The notes under the pieces were generated by a model. It saw only the letters and a program-made list of their open reading frames with translations, had not been told where the DNA came from and searched no databases. From positions 496,001 to 560,000 of the forward strand of contig JAIWNF010000012.1 of assembly GCA_025093555.1 (NCBI GenBank): 64,000 bases of DNA, in the 5' to 3' direction. This document shows positions 60,401 through 64,000 of the stretch, piece by piece (within the stretch, counting starts at the first letter, position 1; every line of letters begins with the position of its first letter). The stretch comes from Circinella umbellata. Taxonomy: Eukaryota; Mucoromycota; Mucoromycetes; Mucorales; Lichtheimiaceae. The translations under genes were made by a program, and so were the position numbers.

Positions 60401-61775
60401 TATATAGAAATAAAGTAAAATAAAAAAAGTGTGAAAAAAATAGAGAATTATTTGTATCAGAGTCGTACAAAACGCCAAAAGTAAGTTTTATCTAAAAGAC
60501 AGACGCGTTTGGTGTACTTACAACGCGATAACAACAATGCATGGTTTTTCTAAATAGAGTTCCCCCCCCCCTCAGGTTTTTTCTCATTGTTGATTTGTTC
60601 TTGCTATACTCTATTTGTTCAATTAAGTTATGGTGACTGAATATTACTGTTGGGTGTATATATATTTCAGTAAGGAAAAATGTTTTTGTTCTTGGATATT
60701 CCACAAAGTAAGGGATTCCTCCTTATATATTAATTATTTTATAATAGACCATACGAAGAACCGCATTAAGACGAAATATATCCTTTTTTTAATCTTGTCC
60801 AGAACCTTGTGGTTCAATTAAATAAGAGCAAAATGTTACCATGGTAATATTTTTTCTTTATTATTTGCTGTTACATTACAGGGACAATGTTGTTTTCGAG
60901 TAACCAACAAGAAAGGATCATCATTATTGTTTACTACAAAACTGGTTAATTATTGTTTTTAGAATAAAATAGAATATATCTCGGGATAAACTAATGATAA
61001 CTCACCAGTAGTGTTTGCCTTGTGTTGTCAGTTCAATAAAGATAAGAAATCAAATAGGCAATTTTTTTGACAAGACTAGAAAAAAAAAAGGGGAGTGGGA
61101 GTTTTTTCAATCAACTGGAATAGTTTCGGTAAAAATTTAACTGCGAACAAGTTTCTCGAAACTTTAACACCACGCTTTTTTCTTTTTTTTCTTTTCACTT
61201 CCATTTTTTCTTCTTCTTTCTTTTTTGTCAACTAAAAAAAGTACACTTCTTTCAACTACAATCAAGGTAAAAAAAAAAAAAAAAAAAACCCCAAAGAAAA
61301 AAAGAAGAAAATATTTAATGAAACACGTTATTTTTTTTTTCTTTTTATTTATTTATTATTTAATAAAATGAAAGACTTGATTTATTTATAATAAAGCCAA
61401 TTCATTATATATAACTCTGTTTTATAATTGTTCTCTGCAATGTGTCGTTTTTATTAAAATTATTAGTAGGATTATCCAAATTCTTTTTTTTATTTTATTT
61501 TTTATCCCATTGTCGTCTTCTTTCTCTTCATTTTTCCTTGCTTTTCATTCAAGTCAGTTTTTCACTTTGTGTACGTGTTTTTATTTCGGAAGAGAAACAA
61601 AGCTATACCCCAATAAAGATAAAAGAGACAAGGTATGTATATATCTATATATATAAAGGTTTTAATAAGAATAAAAAAAAAATAGAAGGAATGTAAAATA
61701 TATATATATATATATATATATACTGCTCTTCTTTCTTATATACTAATAAAGGGAAATCTCATAGGATCAAAAAGA
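60401..61775. promoter_or_regulatory. Divergent intergenic region between the ATRIP-like and YEATS genes
   Basis: About 1.4 kb with no gene. On the ATRIP side, ACGCGT at 60503-60508 and ACGCGA at 60523-60528 match the MluI cell-cycle box bound by MBF-type factors at G1/S. On the YEATS side are long T- and A-runs (61172-61340), (AT)n at about 61697-61722 and a T-rich leader. An 84-codon open stretch at 61442-61696 is pyrimidine-run translation and was not accepted as a gene. Confidence 0.5.
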
Positions 61776-63369
61776 ATGGAACTTACACAAGATATTAAAA
61801 TCATTTGTCAGAATAGTATCATTAAAGGTACAGGTGCACAAACATTTGATGGACACCCGTTACGTAACTGGAAAATTAAACTTGTAGCTGTTGATAATGG
61901 AAAAGAGAAAAAAGGACGACTTTCTGAATTACTTGATCATGTTGAATATATTTTACATCCAACTTTTACGGATCCACGAAGAGGTAACTTATAGAGGGAA
62001 TTTATATTCATTATAAAAAGAGAGATGACACATATTGACGACAATTATTATTATTATAAAATAGTGGTTACTAAGGAACCTTATCTTTTACAAGAAAAAG
62101 GATGGGGTGAATTTGATATGAGAATTGTATTGTATTTTGTTAATAATATTGCTAATACTGAATTATTATCATTTGATCTTAATTTCACACAAGCACAATA
62201 TTCTGTTACAAAAACAGTGGTAAATATTCTTAACTTATTTAGTATATACCTTTAAATATTTATTAACTTCATTTCAATCTTTAGGTATTTCAAAGTCCAG
62301 CACCAGAATTAGTCAATATATTAAGTCGTGAACCAGCACCTTTACCACCTGCAAAGAAACGAAGAAGTACTTCAACAGAAAAATCAAGAAAATCATCAAT
62401 AATAAAATCACCTATATCACCAAAAAATGTAACATCAATGACAGGAATGGATTCTTTATCTGGTACATCTTTATCACCCTCTACACCATATCTTCAACAA
62501 CAGCAACAGCAACAACAAGGAATTAGTGGTAATTCTTATTCAGCATCACCTCAACCTAATTCATTCAATTCACCTTCAAATGGTGTTATGAATAGCCCTT
62601 ATGATTATACCCAAAACATCAAAACCCCACAAGCAACGTCAGCAACAGCCGAATATGATAGTTTACATAATTACTTTCCAGATTTAAGTGATGATCCTCG
62701 AAGCAGGCCGGCCTTGCAACAACAACAACAACAACATGACAATAATAATAATAATGATAATGATAATAGTCAAGATCAATACAATCGACGACGGAAAAAT
62801 AAAAGTAATAATAGTAGTAATCATAATAATAGTAATAGGAAACAAAATGGACATCGAGGACATCCTTCAGATACGAATGGTGATGACAAAAATGAGGATG
62901 ATGAAGCTCGAATTGTGGATGATGTGTATAGTGAAAGTGATTTAGATCATATTGATCCTATTCACGGTGAAGCATTATCAACGGATTTAAGACGTGCATG
63001 GGGTATTCCAGAGGTAAAAGATAAGAAATTAAAAGGGGAAATACATATAGATACATATACTTGATTTATTAATATTAATATTTATATCTATTTAGCATGT
63101 TAACATGTTGGAACTTGCAAAAAGAATAAGTAGTTTGGATGGTGAAAAATTAGCTGAAATTCGAAGTATAGTGGATCGATATAAAACGAGTGGAATGGGT
63201 GTTACTGTAGAAGATAGTAAGTATTTTAAAACATATAAAATGTGAATATAAATATAAATATTAACTACTAAAGTGAATTACTATTATTATAATTTTAGAT
63301 GAAGTAGTAGTAGATCTTTATTCACTAGGACCTGATTTATTAACACGACTTTGGAATTTTACACATTAA
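61776..63369 (+). CDS. YEATS-domain protein of Taf14/AF9 type
   Basis: Five exons (61776-61983, 62065-62219, 62285-63013, 63096-63216, 63299-63369) give 427 residues. The N-terminal YEATS domain reads LRNWKIKLVAVDN, DHVEYILHPTFTDPRR, TKEPYLLQEKGWGEFDMRI; such domains bind acylated histone H3. The C-terminal 65 residues (MLELAKRISSLDGEKLAEIR, then VVVDLYSLGPDLLTRLWNF) match the ET/ANC1-homology domain that recruits partner peptides. Between them lies a linker of about 210 residues with Q, N and D runs and a basic KKRRSTS patch. Yeast Taf14 is a subunit of TFIID, TFIIF, INO80, SWI/SNF and NuA3 and is only about 244 residues; the long linker is closer to animal AF9/ENL. Confidence 0.88.
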
Positions 63370-63377
63370 AAATAATA

Positions 63378-63997
63378 TTAAAATGTTTTTTGAAGAGTAA
63401 TAAAAGTAGTTCCTTTAACTCGAAGTCTTTCTTGATCATGGAAGTCAAGTCTTTCACCATTTTCTTCAAATCCCATCTTTTTATACCAATTAATTAACAA
63501 AGTACGTGTTTCAAAAACACGCATAATACAGTCTGTATAGCCTAATTCTTGCATATGTGCTAATGCAAATCGTACTAATCGACCACCTACGCCTTTTGAT
63601 TGGTATGCGGGTAAAATTGAAAATAATCGGATTTCACCATGTCCTTTTAATCCACTGGTAGGACGATCAATTCGTAAAGTACCGATTAAGGTTTCTTTTC
63701 CTTCAATAATATCAAAAGCAAACAATAATCGACATGATATACCATTTTCTTGAATAGATTTTTCAATTTCTTCAGGTCCTGCTCTATCACCTTCATAAAA
63801 TTCATGTTCTGATGTCCATCCCTCTTTATATACATATATATAAATTATATTAATAAAAGACTATATTATTAATGAAAATGTATCATATACAAACCATTGG
63901 TACTATATGCGCTATTCACTACTGTTACTGCATCTTGGGTATATTTAAGGTCATCAATAGTAACCTCTCGTACTATAATATTATCTTGTCGTGTCAT
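63378..63997 (-). CDS. GNAT-family N-acetyltransferase
   Basis: Two exons on the minus strand (63997-63895 and 63823-63378) give 182 residues, complete just inside the window. The acetyl-CoA-binding motif A is LPAYQSKGVGGRLVRFAL (Q-x-x-G-x-G), preceded by the beta-strand GEIRLFSI and followed by MRVFETRTLLINWYKKMGF, all typical of GNAT folds. The substrate is unknown; small-molecule or protein N-acetylation are both possible. Its stop codon is eight bases from that of the convergent YEATS gene. Confidence 0.85.
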
Positions 63998-64000
63998 AAT

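Noticed and set aside
61442..61696. 84-codon ORF before the YEATS gene
   Set aside because: Its start is embedded in T-rich leader sequence and its product is Leu/Phe-rich run translation.

Overview
The window reads as a chromosomal segment of an AT-rich early-diverging fungus, most likely Mucoromycota (Mucorales-like). Reasons: genes carry many short introns of about 50-150 bases with GTAAGT/GTATGT donors and TAG acceptors; the gene content is fungal; a sepiapterin reductase of the tetrahydrobiopterin pathway is present, which fits early-diverging fungi better than yeasts; and many transposon remnants lie between compact housekeeping genes. The organism is inferred from gene character only; no species-specific marker was found.

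Layout. 1-5.9 kb: a TA-flanked, Tc1/mariner- or pogo-type MITE abutting a full-length, apparently intact LINE (ORF1 and ORF2 open, 14-base target-site duplication). 6.5-7.4 kb: a decayed gene with a PD-(D/E)XK-like signature. 9.3-12.1 kb: an SPX-domain phosphate transporter (Pho91 type). 14.3-16.4 kb: a flavin-containing monooxygenase. 16.7-22.7 kb: a repeat copy, a solo transposon end and a decayed Tnp2-type transposase region. 23.4-32 kb: a tandem duplication of a nine-exon QDR-type MFS transporter together with about 1.1 kb of upstream DNA; the second copy has a one-base deletion in exon 1. 32.6-40.9 kb: a housekeeping block with ferrochelatase, then the DEAH helicase Ecm16/Dhr1 (19 exons, minus strand), divergent from the ribosome-biogenesis factor Esf2. 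41.8-46 kb: sepiapterin reductase, a single-pass membrane protein with a PPxY tail, and a PRL-type phosphatase. 46-57 kb: a gene-poor island with a decayed pogo element (TIRs, TA duplication), a broken MULE transposase, a decayed gene, a third repeat copy and a GC-rich hairpin segment. 57.4-64 kb: an ATRIP/Rad26-like checkpoint protein (12 exons, minus), a YEATS protein of Taf14/AF9 type and a GNAT acetyltransferase whose stop codon lies 8 bases from that of the YEATS gene.

Functional links are modest. Ecm16 and Esf2 both act in the small-subunit processome and share one 456-base intergenic promoter region with a TCACGTGA palindrome. The ATRIP-like gene has MCB-like ACGCGT/ACGCGA sites just upstream of its start. 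I rebuilt the gene models by hand from splice signals and reading-frame continuity. The frames close for every housekeeping gene listed, but no transcript data or database search was available.
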